Below are positions 15,745 to 25,075 of a DNA stretch of 35,618 bases, one piece after another (within the stretch, counting starts at the first letter, position 1; every line of letters starts with the position of its first letter). The DNA is taken from positions 1-35,618 of the forward strand of contig CAKQBK010000018.1 in the NCBI GenBank assembly GCA_934216155.1, given 5' to 3'. The stretch is from an uncultured Dialister sp. Lineage in GTDB: Bacteria > Bacillota > Negativicutes > Veillonellales > Dialisteraceae. Made by a program: the position numbers and the translations under genes. Below the pieces are notes generated by a model, which saw only the letters and a program-made list of their open reading frames with translations, was not told the DNA's origin and searched no databases.

Positions 15745-15940
15745 ATATTTTAAAAGGGTATTATCCTGCTGATTTCTATAATCCAACATATAAAAAATCC
15801 CGCTTGGTCAGAGGTTATAAAGGTTATAAAAGGGTATGGACATATGATCTTAGTCATACCCTTTTATACCCCTTAGCCAAGCGGGATTTTTTATCATGTT
15901 AGAAAACAGGAATCTGTAGAATAATCCCCTTTTCTCCCAT
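15745..15940. repeat. rep-C copy: large palindrome
   Basis: The inner perfect arms AAAAAATCCCGCTTGG / CCAAGCGGGATTTTTT surround a GGTTATAAAAGGGTAT core and its complement. Outer arms (AAAAGGGTATTATCCTGC and the complement of GGGGATTATTCTACAG) match with gaps. It lies between the tRNA and the convergent copA end. Confidence 0.8.
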
Positions 15941-15981
15941 CCTATATTCTCAATGATGTACCAACTATAAAATCACAAACC

Positions 15982-16194
15982 TTATTTCTCAATTCCTACA
16001 AAGGTATAATCTTTATCTTCTACCGCTTTCTTGATAGCAGCGTCGGATACTTCGCCGGAAAGGGTCAGCACAGCGGTACCTGTTTCGTGAGATACTTCTG
16101 CTTTTTCTACCCCTGCAAGAGCTTCCAGTGCTTTCTTTACAGCGGCTTCACAATGACCACACATCATACCTTCAATTTTAACTGTTTCTTTCAT
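15982..16194 (-). CDS. copZ: probable internal start: free CopZ-like copper chaperone, 70 aa, inside copA
   Basis: Met857 of copA is preceded by a perfect AAAGGAGG with 8-nt spacing. From it the same frame gives a complete 70-residue heavy-metal domain ([15 protein letters not shown] start, CxxC at 12 and 15), the size of a normal CopZ chaperone that carries Cu+ to the pump. I infer either that an ancestral separate copZ was fused to copA by loss of a stop codon, or that both forms are made on purpose. E. coli copA is known to yield a free metal-binding chaperone, there by ribosomal frameshifting. The preceding HMA domain has no such ribosome site. Confidence 0.6.
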   Translation of the reverse strand: MKETVKIEGMMCGHCEAAVKKALEALAGVEKAEVSHETGTAVLTLSGEVSDAAIKKAVEDKDYTFVGIEK

Positions 16195-18762
16195 GGTTGT
16201 TTCCTCCTTTGGAATCATAGAAATATATTCATAATCTGCCTCAGCCAGTGCTTTTTTCATGGCAGCTTCTGCAGGTTGTGAGCTGTAATTTACCTTGACC
16301 TCACCGGTGGTATGATCGGCTACGACTTTTTCAATGTCCGGAATGGATTCCAGGGCTTTTTTCACGTGGGCTTCACAGCGCTCACACATCATGCCTTTCA
16401 CCAAGATGGTCATTTCATGGGTTTCTTTTATTGGTGTATTTTCTTTTTTCTTTTCTACCATAGGCCGTGCTCTATGCTTCATAGGCTTATCCTTTTTCGT
16501 ATTATATATAGAGAACAGATTGAGCCGAAGTGCATTGAGACATACAGTCACACTAGAAAGGGACATGGCGGCAGCACCCCACATGGGATTCATGGAGATT
16601 CCTGGATACAACCCAGCGGCCACCGGAATGAGAAGTACATTGTAAGCAAATGCCCAGAAAAGGTTTTCATGGATATTTCTTACGGCCTGCCGAGACAAGC
16701 GAATCGCTGCTGCTGCATCGGTCAGTTTAGAATTCATCAGCACAATATCTGCCGAATCGATGGCCACATCGGTGCCAGCTCCAATGGCCATACCAATGTC
16801 TGCTCGTGTCAGTGCCGGTGCATCATTGATGCCATCGCCCACCATGAGAACTTTGCCCCGTTCCTGTAATTCTCGGATCACCGCTTCTTTGCCATTGGGC
16901 AATACCCCAGCGAAGATATGGTCCACGCCTGCTTTCTTACCTATGGCCTGGGCGGTCTTTTCATTGTCCCCAGTGAGCATCACCACTTCGATGCCCATGC
17001 GATGCATCTGTCGAATAGCTTCTGCGGAATCTTCTCGAATCACATCGGCCACGGCAATGCAGCCCAACAGTTGATTTTCTTTAGCAAAAAGCAGAGGCGT
17101 TTTTCCTTCATCTGCCAAGCGGGCAGCTGTTTCTTCCATTTCTTTGACCGACACCAAAGTAGAAATATAATCCATTGAACCACCGTACAAAGTGGTATTT
17201 CCCAGCTTGCCGGTGAGCCCCTTCCCAGGTAATGCATTCCACTGGGTCAATTCCAGGGCTTCCAGATTTCGTTTGGTTCCTTCTTCCGCAATGGCTTTAG
17301 CCAATGGATGCTCCGACAATGTTTCCAAGCTGTATGCAGCTTCCAGAAGTTCTTTTTCTGAAAGCCCCGGAGCCGGAAGAATATCAGTCACTTTCGGCTT
17401 TCCTTCCGTAATGGTTCCGGTCTTATCTAACGCAGCAATCTGAATTTTTCCTGCCATTTCCATGGCCTCACTGGTCTTGAAAAGGATTCCCTTCCGTGCG
17501 CCCATGCCATTGCTCACCATAATAGCTACCGGTGTAGCCAATCCCAAAGCACAGGGACAGGACACCACCAACACGCAAATGGCAAATTCCAACGAAGTGG
17601 CTACCCCGCTTCCTAAGAAAAGATGCACCAGAAAAACCAACACAGACAGCACAACCACCGCCGGAACAAAGACAGCGGATACCCGATCAGCCAAGCGGGC
17701 AATAGGTGCTTTCGTGGCTGCCGCTTCACTGACCATGCGAATGATTTGTGAAAATGTGGTATCCTCCCCTACGCGACTGGCCTTGGCACGAAGATAGCCA
17801 TTGGTATTGATGGTGGCCGCACTAACAGAATCCCCGGGGCCTTTTTCTACCGGTACCGATTCGCCGGTCAAAGTAGACTCATCGATAGCACTATTTCCAG
17901 ATAGAAGCACCCCATCGACCGGAATGGATTCTCCCGGTTTGACCACAAAAACATCTCCCACTTGTACTTCTTTGATATCCACTGTCACAAGGTTGCCATC
18001 TCGTTCCAAAGTGGCCGTTTTCGGTGCCATTTTCATGAGCTGCTTCAAAGCATCGGTGGTACGCCCTTTGGAAATCGATTCCAATAGTTTTCCCACCGTA
18101 ATCAGCGCAGGTATCATGGCAGCCGATTCAAAATAGAGCTGGTCATGATAGAGACTCATGATGTTCATATTAGACACGCCGTTGGTGATGAGCCAGGTCA
18201 TTTTGTAGAACACATACAAGGACCAACCAAAAGATACGCCAGAGCCCAAAGCCACCAGCACATCCATATTGGGCGCTCCATGACGGAAAGAGCGGTACCC
18301 AGAAATAAAGAATGCCCGGTTCACCAGCATTACTAAGGCAGCCAGTATCATCTGTGTCAATGCCAGTCCCAAATGATTGTGAGCTAAGAAGGACGGTACC
18401 GGCCAATCAAGCATATTGTGTCCCATGGTGATATACATAAGCACCACAAGAAATATCAAGGATGTGACGAGCCGCTTTTTCAGTTTCGGCGTTTCATGAT
18501 CCTGCAGCGCTTCCTCTTCCTGAGAAATCAAATCACTGGCTGCCCCTTGGGCACTGTTTCCCATAGGCTTGGCTCCATAACCAGCGGCTTCCACCGCAGA
18601 AATAATGGCCTGCGGCGACGCACTGCCTTCTACGGTCATAGAATTTGTCAAAAGCGACACCGCCACCTTCTCTGCTCCCGGTACGGCAGAAGCAGCCTTC
18701 TCCACATGGGCCTGACAAGCGGCGCAAGTCATACCGGTCACGATGTATTGTTTTTTTGTCAT
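15982..18762 (-). CDS. copA: P1B-type Cu+-exporting ATPase with two C-terminal HMA domains
   Basis: Inner-membrane pump that exports Cu+ using ATP. It has an N-terminal heavy-metal domain (GMTCAAC at 10-16), eight membrane segments, the metal gate SCPCALGL (CPC at 402-404), phosphorylated DKTG at 446-449, SEHPLA (HP at 485-486), [10 protein letters not shown] from 642, and the Cu+-specific FAYN (705-708) and MSLSS (733-737). At 926 residues it exceeds a usual one-HMA CopA by about 160, because two more HMA domains follow the last membrane helix, with KGMMCERC (789-796) and EGMMCGHC (864-871). AGAGGTG precedes the ATG. csoR lies upstream on the same strand, beyond a rep-B element. An internal start for the last domain is listed separately. 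Confidence 0.96.
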   Translation of the reverse strand: MTKKQYIVTGMTCAACQAHVEKAASAVPGAEKVAVSLLTNSMTVEGSASPQAIISAVEAAGYGAKPMGNSAQGAASDLISQEEEALQDHETPKLKKRLVTSLIFLVVLMYITMGHNMLDWPVPSFLAHNHLGLALTQMILAALVMLVNRAFFISGYRSFRHGAPNMDVLVALGSGVSFGWSLYVFYKMTWLITNGVSNMNIMSLYHDQLYFESAAMIPALITVGKLLESISKGRTTDALKQLMKMAPKTATLERDGNLVTVDIKEVQVGDVFVVKPGESIPVDGVLLSGNSAIDESTLTGESVPVEKGPGDSVSAATINTNGYLRAKASRVGEDTTFSQIIRMVSEAAATKAPIARLADRVSAVFVPAVVVLSVLVFLVHLFLGSGVATSLEFAICVLVVSCPCALGLATPVAIMVSNGMGARKGILFKTSEAMEMAGKIQIAALDKTGTITEGKPKVTDILPAPGLSEKELLEAAYSLETLSEHPLAKAIAEEGTKRNLEALELTQWNALPGKGLTGKLGNTTLYGGSMDYISTLVSVKEMEETAARLADEGKTPLLFAKENQLLGCIAVADVIREDSAEAIRQMHRMGIEVVMLTGDNEKTAQAIGKKAGVDHIFAGVLPNGKEAVIRELQERGKVLMVGDGINDAPALTRADIGMAIGAGTDVAIDSADIVLMNSKLTDAAAAIRLSRQAVRNIHENLFWAFAYNVLLIPVAAGLYPGISMNPMWGAAAMSLSSVTVCLNALRLNLFSIYNTKKDKPMKHRARPMVEKKKENTPIKETHEMTILVKGMMCERCEAHVKKALESIPDIEKVVADHTTGEVKVNYSSQPAEAAMKKALAEADYEYISMIPKEETTMKETVKIEGMMCGHCEAAVKKALEALAGVEKAEVSHETGTAVLTLSGEVSDAAIKKAVEDKDYTFVGIEK

Positions 18763-18780
18763 TACTTCACCTCTTTCATT

Positions 18781-18812
18781 TTGGTGACTCGTGACTGGTG
18801 ACTAGTGACTGG
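18781..18812. repeat. CTGGTGA-family heptamers
   Basis: TGGTGAC TCGTGAC TGGTGAC TAGTGAC TGG, abutting the terminal GCAATG of rep-B and only about 20 bp upstream of the copA start. Confidence 0.9.
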
Positions 18813-19062
18813 GCAATGATGTTAAGTTAAGGATTTGTGTTAACAGGTATAATTCCATTAGATTTAATAGGTTACTTAAGTTTCTCAAGTTGCTAAGGTT
18901 GCTAAGGTTGCTCACGTTTCTCGAATGTGCTAATACTCGATAGCATTATCATCTCATTTGGGTCCCTTTTAGAACCTTTAGTACCCTTAGAACCCTTAGA
19001 ACCCTTAGAACCTTTTTCAAAGAAGAAAGCATTGCGTATTTTACTTAACTTAATAGCATTTA
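18813..19062. mobile_element. rep-B copy 2, between csoR and copA
   Basis: Termini GCAATGATGTTAAGTTAAGG and the ACTTAACTTAATAGCATT end. GTTACTTAAGTTTCTCAAG nonamers on the left are opposed by AACCCTTAGAACCC on the right, around a CGATAGCATTATC dyad. No exact target duplication is seen; the left flank is a heptamer array. It fills most of the 403-bp gap in the copper operon. Confidence 0.8.
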
Positions 19063-19097
19063 TCTCCATAGGAAAATGCTGATTATACTACGCTTTT

Positions 19098-19165
19098 CCT
19101 AATCCCTAGCCACTGATCCCCAGGTACTCACTTTCCCAGTCACTAGTCACGAGTCTACCAGTCAC
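19098..19165. repeat. degenerate TAATCCC / CTGGTGA heptamers
   Basis: CTAATCCCTAGCCACTGATCC, then CCCAGTCACTAGTCACGAG and CCAGTCACT, reaching to the csoR stop codon. Confidence 0.75.
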
Positions 19166-19483
19166 TCATTTCATTAATTTCTGCAACATACTGCAGAGTT
19201 CATCCACCTTGTCCTCTTTCCCCTCCCGAATATCCTCTGCTACGCAGCCTTTGATGTGCGCTGCCAAGAGCAATTTATTGAAACTGTTTAATGCATTGGA
19301 CACCGCAGATACTTGCATTACGATGTCGGGACAATAGGCATCGCTTTCTACCATTTTTTCAATGCCTCGGATCTGCCCCTCCATGGTTTTCAACCGGGTC
19401 ATCAAATTTTTTCGTTCCCGTTCCGTCCGCTCCGTGTGACGACAGCAGGAACATTCCTCTTTGATTTCTTTTATTTCAGACAT
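19166..19483 (-). CDS. csoR: CsoR-family copper-sensing repressor
   Basis: All-helical DNA-binding repressor that releases the operator when it binds Cu+. The 105 residues carry the copper-site triad Cys51 (in YCPD), His76 and Cys80 (AAHIKGC), the x-Cys-His-Cys arrangement of CsoR rather than the RcnR or FrmR types. A short N-terminal extension contains a CSCC cluster followed by a charged RTERERK stretch, which is unusual. AAAGGAG lies 8 nt before the ATG. Its own promoter contains a G/C-rich pseudo-palindrome typical of CsoR sites, so autoregulation together with copA downstream is likely. Confidence 0.92.
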   Translation of the reverse strand: MSEIKEIKEECSCCRHTERTERERKNLMTRLKTMEGQIRGIEKMVESDAYCPDIVMQVSAVSNALNSFNKLLLAAHIKGCVAEDIREGKEDKVDELCSMLQKLMK

Positions 19484-19505
19484 GTCATCTTCTCCTTTTA
19501 CAGAA

Positions 19506-19615
19506 ATAGGTTGCTCAGGATTCTAAAGTTGCTCAAGTTTCTCAGGTTTCTTGAATGAGTTGAATACGCTATCTAAGACTACTGCCAACTGCTAACCGTT
19601 AACTGCCAACTTCTT
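19506..19615. repeat. nonamer fragment and CAGTTGG-family heptamers in the csoR leader
   Basis: GGTTGCTCAGGATTCTAAAG, then TTGCTCAAGTTTCTCAGG (rep-B left-arm type), followed by ACTGCCA ACTGCTA ACCGTTA ACTGCCA ACTT heptamers. All lie between the csoR promoter and its ribosome site, so they are transcribed. Confidence 0.7.
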
Positions 19616-19631
19616 TCTCTCACGCCAATAT

Positions 19632-19659
19632 ACTATACCCCCCTGGGGTCCCTTGTCAA
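19632..19659 (-). promoter_or_regulatory. csoR-copA promoter with CsoR-type operator
   Basis: On the minus strand: TTGACA (19654-19659), 16-bp spacer, TATAGT (19632-19637). The spacer holds GGGACCCCAGGGGGG (19638-19652), a G-tract pseudo-dyad like known CsoR operators. A bound repressor would block the promoter. Confidence 0.75.
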
Positions 19660-19666
19660 GAGCAGT

Positions 19667-19871
19667 GAGGAATTAGGAATTAGGAATTAGGAGTGAATGA
19701 AGGGGCGCACAAAATTTGGAAGCGCCCCAATACCTCTTTTTAAAAAAAGAAAAGAGCTTGGAAGAAATTGACTAGTATCTTCCGAGCTCTTTTTAGATTA
19801 AAAATGCGGCGCTTTATAAATTGTTGCGCTGCCACCACCACTCCTAACTCCTCACTCCTAACTCCTCACTA
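19667..19871. repeat. rep-D copy bounded by TAGGAGT heptamers
   Basis: TAGGAAT TAGGAAT TAGGAGT heptamers (19667-19694) lead into GGGGCGC...GCGCCCC (19701-19728). The mirror end is GCGGCGC...GCGCTGCC at 19806-19832, followed by CCACCACTCCTAACTCCTCAC heptamers to 19871. The whole forms a palindrome of about 200 bp. Confidence 0.8.
19754..19796. terminator. central hairpin of the rep-D copy, terminator-like
   Basis: AAGAGCTTGGAAGA and TCTTCCGAGCTCTTTTT form a strong stem with T-runs or A-runs on both sides, usable in either direction. On the minus strand it follows surE. Confidence 0.6.
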
Positions 19872-20629
19872 TTCTTTGCAATGTCCGCTACAACCACCAA
19901 ACCGCTAGTGTCTGTTTGATTCCACATGAGCGGCGTCAATGTGGGATATCCCTGATGGGCCCAGTACACATCGGTCGCTGGGTCATCATTGGGAAGGGCT
20001 TTCCCGGAAAGCCAGAATCCTAAGTGCCCCGATGGATCGCGCATTTCTTTGATGGCATTATCATACCGCTGGAGTCCCAATTTCACTACTTTGAGATGTT
20101 CCCAAGATAGGTGGTCCGCCGGTTTGGGCATATTCAGATTGAGAATTCCCTGGTATTTCTTTTCCACAAAATAGGTTTGAATCACATCCAATGCAAAAGT
20201 GGACGCCACATCGAGGAACTCTTCCTCTTTTGTTGTTTCTGCGGACACAGAAATGGAAGGAATACCATAAAAAATGCCTTCCAATGCGCCAGCCACGGTG
20301 CCGCTATAGATACAATCGCTTCCTGTGTTGTACCCATTATTGATGCCCGACACAATGAGATCCGGTTTGTCACCTTTCAGCCAATGTTCCAAAGCCAGTT
20401 TACAACAATCTGCGGTGGTCCCACTACAGGAGAGTACAGAAATCCCCTCTCCATAGCTTTCCTTGTGCCACAACCGAAGAAATGTCTGAAGAGATAAAGA
20501 GCTGGAGCAAGAACTGCGTCCCTGGTTCGGTGCAATCACCGTCACACGTCCCAAAGCGGTCAATTTCTTCGCCATAGCTATAATGCCCGGCGCTTCAAAG
20601 CCATCGTCGTTGGTTAGAAATATGTGCAT
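19844..20629 (-). CDS. surE: 5'/3'-nucleotidase SurE
   Basis: Metal-dependent phosphatase acting on nucleoside monophosphates, a stationary-phase survival protein. The metal site NDDG is at 7-10, followed by APNQGRSSCSSSLSL (a variant of the family's GxSxS loop) and the conserved SGINNGYNTGSDCIYSGTV. The 261 residues are about normal size. AAAGGA precedes the ATG by 6 nt. The last residues (ELGVRS and stop) are encoded by TAGGAGT heptamers at 19844-19865, the same tail as in the unrelated MATE protein. Confidence 0.94.
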   Translation of the reverse strand: MHIFLTNDDGFEAPGIIAMAKKLTALGRVTVIAPNQGRSSCSSSLSLQTFLRLWHKESYGEGISVLSCSGTTADCCKLALEHWLKGDKPDLIVSGINNGYNTGSDCIYSGTVAGALEGIFYGIPSISVSAETTKEEEFLDVASTFALDVIQTYFVEKKYQGILNLNMPKPADHLSWEHLKVVKLGLQRYDNAIKEMRDPSGHLGFWLSGKALPNDDPATDVYWAHQGYPTLTPLMWNQTDTSGLVVVADIAKNSEELGVRS

Positions 20630-20647
20630 AAATGATCCTTTCTGAAA

Positions 20648-20744
20648 AGGTTAGCAGTTAGCAGTTGGCAGTTGGCAGTTAACCGTTTACTGTTAACTGT
20701 TTACCGTTTACTGTTTACTGCTTACTGCTAACCGCCTACTCCCT
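20648..20744. repeat. inverted CAGTTGG-family heptamer arrays
   Basis: GTTAGCA GTTAGCA GTTGGCA GTTGGCA GTTAACC on the left is opposed by TTTACTG TTAACTG TTTACCG TTTACTG TTTACTG CTTACTG CTAACCG on the right. The array reaches the stop codon of the RND gene. Confidence 0.92.
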
Positions 20745-23700
20745 ACGGTGCTTTTCAAAGAACAAGAAAATAATCGGAATGACCAAAAGAGTAAATACGG
20801 TGGATGTGATAAGTCCGCCGATAATAACCCAAGCCATGGAGCTTCTGGTTTCTGAACCAGCCGTAATCGCCAATGCGGTAGGAAGCATGCCTACGATCAT
20901 GGTGAAGGTGGTCATCAGAATTGGGCGAAGTCTAGCCCGTCCTGCTTCTACCACTGCCTCTTTGGCCTTCATGCCCTGTTGATGCATCAAAGTCAAGGTA
21001 TAGTCCAAAAGAAGGGTCCCATTTTTCGCCACCACACCATCCATGACGATGATACCAATCATGGAATACAAGTTGATGGTATCGTTCATCAGAAACAGGA
21101 ACAGCAAGGAACCAATCAAGCCAAAAGGCAGGGAAAACATGCGGATAAAAGAGGTTTTCGCTGATTCATAAAGTACAGACAGAATCATATACACCAAAAG
21201 CATACCCATCAAAAGTGCACTTAAAAGTTCAATGAAACTTTCCCGCATGCTGTCGGCCTGTCCAGAGAAACGGAAGGAGACAGATTTCGGAAGCCCCAGT
21301 TGGTTCAAATCCTGGGTCACTTCTTCAATGACCTGGCTCAAAGGGCGACTGCCTGGATTTCCGCCGATAATAATGGAACGCTGCTTATCAGTTCGATTGA
21401 TGGTAATAGGTCCCACTTCATCTTTGATTTGTGCCACATCAGACACATGGACAATGCCCTGCTTGGTCTGAATCGGTACGGCTCCCAAGTCAGAACTTTT
21501 ATAACTTTCTCCGCCAGCAAAGTACACATTGATATCTGTATCATTGCCATCGTTCAATGCATCATTGGGAAGTACCCCAGCCCCAGCACCGCTAATGGCA
21601 GAGGAAAAGGTATCATAGAGCTCTCCCACAGTGATGCCGTAATATTTGAGTTTTTCCCTATTCGGAATGATTGATATTTCTGGCAGCCCTTCCTGGTAGG
21701 TGGAGCTCACATCGGTGACGCCATAGTTTCCCTGTTTCAGCATGGCTTGCGCCATTTCAGATGCCCGAATCAGGTCTTTCATGTCATTGCCGCGAAGTTC
21801 CAATCGGAACGCACCGCCGCCTTGCCCCAGACCACCGCCGGACGTGCCTGATACAGAGGCCTGGTCTTCTTTGATTCGCACATCTCCATCGGTGATGTGG
21901 GTGGCAATCCACTGCCGCATCTCATCGGTGATGTCCCAAATAGACCGGTCCCGGTCCTGCCTATCCACCAAGGACACGCGAACACGACCGGAATTGACGC
22001 CATTGCCACCACCCACCATGGCCATGTAATTTTTTGCTTCCGGAAGCTGGGCCAAATAATTTTCTATTTGGGTGGTCACCTTATCGGTTCGTTCGATACT
22101 GGCATCAGTGGGCAGCTGAATCTGCACATTGAAACCACTTTCATCGGTCCGTGGCATGTACTCCGTACCAATCCATCCCAAAGGTACCATAGATACGGTC
22201 AGGAAAAACGCAATGGCTACTGCGGCGAATAATTTCTTCTCATGGAAAAAGCTCCAGTGCAGAAGTTCACTATACTCTTCTTCCCAGTGCTTCTCTAATC
22301 GGTCTATGGCTCGCCATAGTTTGGTATCCGGCACATGCAGTCCGTTTTTAAAAAACTTCGATGCCAGCATAGGCGTCAGCGTAAAGGAAATAAAAAGAGA
22401 GAACAGGGATGCAAAGACAATGGTCAAGCCAAACTGTTTGAAGAATTGTCCGGTCATGCTATTCATGAAAGCGATAGGCAAAAAGACCACCGCGTCGCAC
22501 AACGTAATAGCAATGGCGGCCATGCCAATTTCCATACGACCATTGATGGCCGCTTCCTGTGCATCTTCCCCTTTGGATAAATGGCGATGAATATTTTCCA
22601 GTACCACAATGGAATCATCCACCAGGATGCCAATACAAAGAGTCATCCCCATCAGGGACATCATATTGAAAGTGAATCCTGACAGATACATCACGAAAAA
22701 GGTGGAAATCAGTGACGTCGGTATAGCAATGATAACCGATGCGGTGGAGCGCCAGCCTCTTAGGAAGAAGAACAGCACCAATCCAGTGGTGATAAGCCCT
22801 TCTATCAACGTCCCCAGTGTATTGTGCAATGCGGTTCTAACGTAGTCCGCCGAATCATTGACCACCACAAACTGATAATCCGGATATTCCCGTCGTATTT
22901 CTTCTAAGACCTGCATCACCCCATCGGCAGTGGATACTAGGTTGGCATTACTATTTTTATAAATAGAAATACCGATGGCATCCTGCCCGTTGATGCGAGC
23001 AAACCTGGAGACCTTCTGGTCTTTTCTGACCACATCGCCAATGGCGGTAATAGGAATACTGCTTCCGTCCGGTGTAGTAAGGTGAATTTTTCGTATGTCT
23101 TCCACCGTATCATACTGGGCACTGAGGCGAATCTGGGTCTGCCTGGTATCCGTATAGGAGGACCCCGCCGGAGCCAATTTGTTTTCCTTCTTCAGTGTGC
23201 TAACGATGTCGCTCATGGAAATACCATAATGAGCGAGCTTATCTCGATTCACACGAATGGCGATTTCCTTATCTCGACCACCATGAAGTTCCACATCGGA
23301 CACACCGTCCGCTTTTGTAAATTCATTGGTCAGCGTGTTATCCGCTAAAGAATACATATCATCCAATGGATGACTAGACATCATAGCCAAATCGATAATA
23401 GGCGCCGCATCCATATCACGCTTTTCCACCACCGGATCGTCTGCATCGTCAGGGAGCTTTCGACGAATGGCATTCACTTTCTGGGCTGCATCGATAGCGG
23501 CAGCGTCCGCATTGGCATCAAAATTAAGTTCCAATGTCACCTGGCTGCGACCAGTCTTCGACTTCGACGTGATGTGCTTCACATCCGATACGGAAGACAA
23601 TGCATCTTCCACCGGTTTGGTAATTTGCTGCTCCACCGATTCTGCGTCGGCCCCATCGTAGCGAACACTGACCACCACATAAGGCACGTTAATATTCGGA

Positions 23701-23819
23701 TAGAGCTCCACGCCAATCCGCCAATAACTGTACAATCCAAGCACCACGAAGAAAAGTACAATCATAAAAATGCCGATCGGATGGGTGACAGAGTATCGTG
23801 TCAAATTGAAACGATGCAT
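20736..23819 (-). CDS. RND-family (HAE1) efflux transporter, AcrB-like
   Basis: Proton-driven inner-membrane pump that exports hydrophobic compounds through an adaptor and an outer-membrane channel. The 1027 residues have the duplicated RND plan: TM1, a large periplasmic domain, TM2-6, then the same again. Proton-relay residues Asp401/Asp402 lie in GILVDDSIVVLEN, matching AcrB Asp407/408. GVELYPNINVPYVVVSV and VSDVKHITSKS near the N terminus are family hallmarks. AAGGAGG lies in the end of the adaptor gene, whose stop is 1 bp from this ATG, so translation is coupled. No TolC-like channel gene is in the window. The stop codon adjoins heptamer repeats. Confidence 0.94.
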   Translation of the reverse strand: MHRFNLTRYSVTHPIGIFMIVLFFVVLGLYSYWRIGVELYPNINVPYVVVSVRYDGADAESVEQQITKPVEDALSSVSDVKHITSKSKTGRSQVTLELNFDANADAAAIDAAQKVNAIRRKLPDDADDPVVEKRDMDAAPIIDLAMMSSHPLDDMYSLADNTLTNEFTKADGVSDVELHGGRDKEIAIRVNRDKLAHYGISMSDIVSTLKKENKLAPAGSSYTDTRQTQIRLSAQYDTVEDIRKIHLTTPDGSSIPITAIGDVVRKDQKVSRFARINGQDAIGISIYKNSNANLVSTADGVMQVLEEIRREYPDYQFVVVNDSADYVRTALHNTLGTLIEGLITTGLVLFFFLRGWRSTASVIIAIPTSLISTFFVMYLSGFTFNMMSLMGMTLCIGILVDDSIVVLENIHRHLSKGEDAQEAAINGRMEIGMAAIAITLCDAVVFLPIAFMNSMTGQFFKQFGLTIVFASLFSLFISFTLTPMLASKFFKNGLHVPDTKLWRAIDRLEKHWEEEYSELLHWSFFHEKKLFAAVAIAFFLTVSMVPLGWIGTEYMPRTDESGFNVQIQLPTDASIERTDKVTTQIENYLAQLPEAKNYMAMVGGGNGVNSGRVRVSLVDRQDRDRSIWDITDEMRQWIATHITDGDVRIKEDQASVSGTSGGGLGQGGGAFRLELRGNDMKDLIRASEMAQAMLKQGNYGVTDVSSTYQEGLPEISIIPNREKLKYYGITVGELYDTFSSAISGAGAGVLPNDALNDGNDTDINVYFAGGESYKSSDLGAVPIQTKQGIVHVSDVAQIKDEVGPITINRTDKQRSIIIGGNPGSRPLSQVIEEVTQDLNQLGLPKSVSFRFSGQADSMRESFIELLSALLMGMLLVYMILSVLYESAKTSFIRMFSLPFGLIGSLLFLFLMNDTINLYSMIGIIVMDGVVAKNGTLLLDYTLTLMHQQGMKAKEAVVEAGRARLRPILMTTFTMIVGMLPTALAITAGSETRSSMAWVIIGGLITSTVFTLLVIPIIFLFFEKHRRE

Positions 23820-23820
23820 C

Positions 23821-25056
23821 TCACGCCTCCTTATGAATCACATCCACGGTCATTCCATCTTTCAATTTAGAAATATTGGTCACTGCCACCTGGTCCCCTT
23901 CGGACAGTCCCTTCTTGATTTCCAGGAAATCATCATTGGCAAGTCCAAGACGAACCGCCACCTTTTTGGCCGTTCCATCGGAAGTAATCACAAACACAGA
24001 TTTCTTTCCATTATCATCCACCACGGCAGCCTTTGGTAAGAAAAGCGTATCCTTCCGCTGCACCGCTGTCACATCGCACTGCCCAAACATGCCGCCCCGC
24101 ACCTTGCCAGAAGAGGCATCCAATTCCAAACGCACTCGATAGGAACGAGTCGAAGCGTCAATAGAAGGACTGATGTAAATCAATTTTCCAGCCACCGTAT
24201 CCCCCAAGGAATCGATGTCTACATCTACATCCAGGCCTTCTCGCAAAATAGTCATATCCTGCTCGGCCACATCACAATCCATATACAAATGGCTATTATC
24301 TACCACGGTCAATAGCTTTTGTCCCGAAGTAGCCCACTGGCCCACTTCGGCCTGACGATAACCAATGATTCCATCAATGGGAGAAACCAGCGTCATATCT
24401 TCTGCCTGGGCTTCCAATGCATCCACCGTATACCGCGCCTTCGCCGCTGCGGCATTCTTTGCAGCAATCACTGCCGGGCTGCCGCCTACCATCTGATTTG
24501 TCAAACTATCCAACGCCGACTTGGCTTCCATCATGGCCCGGTATTTATCATCCCGCTCCTGCATAGACACCGCCCCTTGTTCAAACAATGTCTGGTACCG
24601 CTCATAGGTGGTACGTGCATTGTCATAATCACTTTGGGCCTTCATGGTTCCTGCTTCATAGTTGGACCGACTCTCCACCGCCTCGGCTGCGGCCTGATCA
24701 CTTCCGGCACTATTTTCCTGGATAGAAATCAAAACATCCTTCGTATCCTGGGTAAGCAGCACATCCCCCTGGTGTACCCGGCTGCCTAAGTCCACAGAAA
24801 TAGACGCAATGCGTCCCCCATACTTAGGAGAAATATCCACCGACGCTTTTGGCACCGTCTCCCCGGAAAGAATAACCCGCTTCATCATGTCTTGCTTCTT
24901 CATGGTGGTCACTTCCACCGCCGGGCGAAGTGCCTCCGGCTTCTTTCCCCCATTGCCTCGATGGGTATACACATAAATTCCCACCATGGCTAAAAAGAGA
25001 ATCACCAACCAGGCTATATATTTAAAACGTTTATCATGCATCCATTGGGTAGACAT
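23821..25056 (-). CDS. RND efflux periplasmic adaptor (membrane fusion protein)
   Basis: Adaptor linking the RND pump to an outer-membrane channel. It has an N-terminal membrane anchor (about 12-30), a lipoyl half-motif (GGRIASISVDLGSRVHQGD), a helical hairpin (about 105-195), the second lipoyl half (LVSPIDGIIGYRQAEVGQWA), and beta-barrel and membrane-proximal domains to residue 411. No lipobox Cys is seen, so it is anchored by the N-terminal helix. AAGGAG is 7 nt before the ATG. Its 3' end carries the ribosome site of the pump gene. The probable promoter lies about 290 bp upstream, beyond a 56-bp tandem repeat. Confidence 0.92.
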   Translation of the reverse strand: MSTQWMHDKRFKYIAWLVILFLAMVGIYVYTHRGNGGKKPEALRPAVEVTTMKKQDMMKRVILSGETVPKASVDISPKYGGRIASISVDLGSRVHQGDVLLTQDTKDVLISIQENSAGSDQAAAEAVESRSNYEAGTMKAQSDYDNARTTYERYQTLFEQGAVSMQERDDKYRAMMEAKSALDSLTNQMVGGSPAVIAAKNAAAAKARYTVDALEAQAEDMTLVSPIDGIIGYRQAEVGQWATSGQKLLTVVDNSHLYMDCDVAEQDMTILREGLDVDVDIDSLGDTVAGKLIYISPSIDASTRSYRVRLELDASSGKVRGGMFGQCDVTAVQRKDTLFLPKAAVVDDNGKKSVFVITSDGTAKKVAVRLGLANDDFLEIKKGLSEGDQVAVTNISKLKDGMTVDVIHKEA

Positions 25057-25075
25057 AATTTTTCTCCTTAGTTAA

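Noticed and set aside
18813..19062. Complete insertion sequence
   Set aside because: The terminal inverted repeats are clear, but the 250 bp hold no transposase, so only a non-autonomous element is supported.
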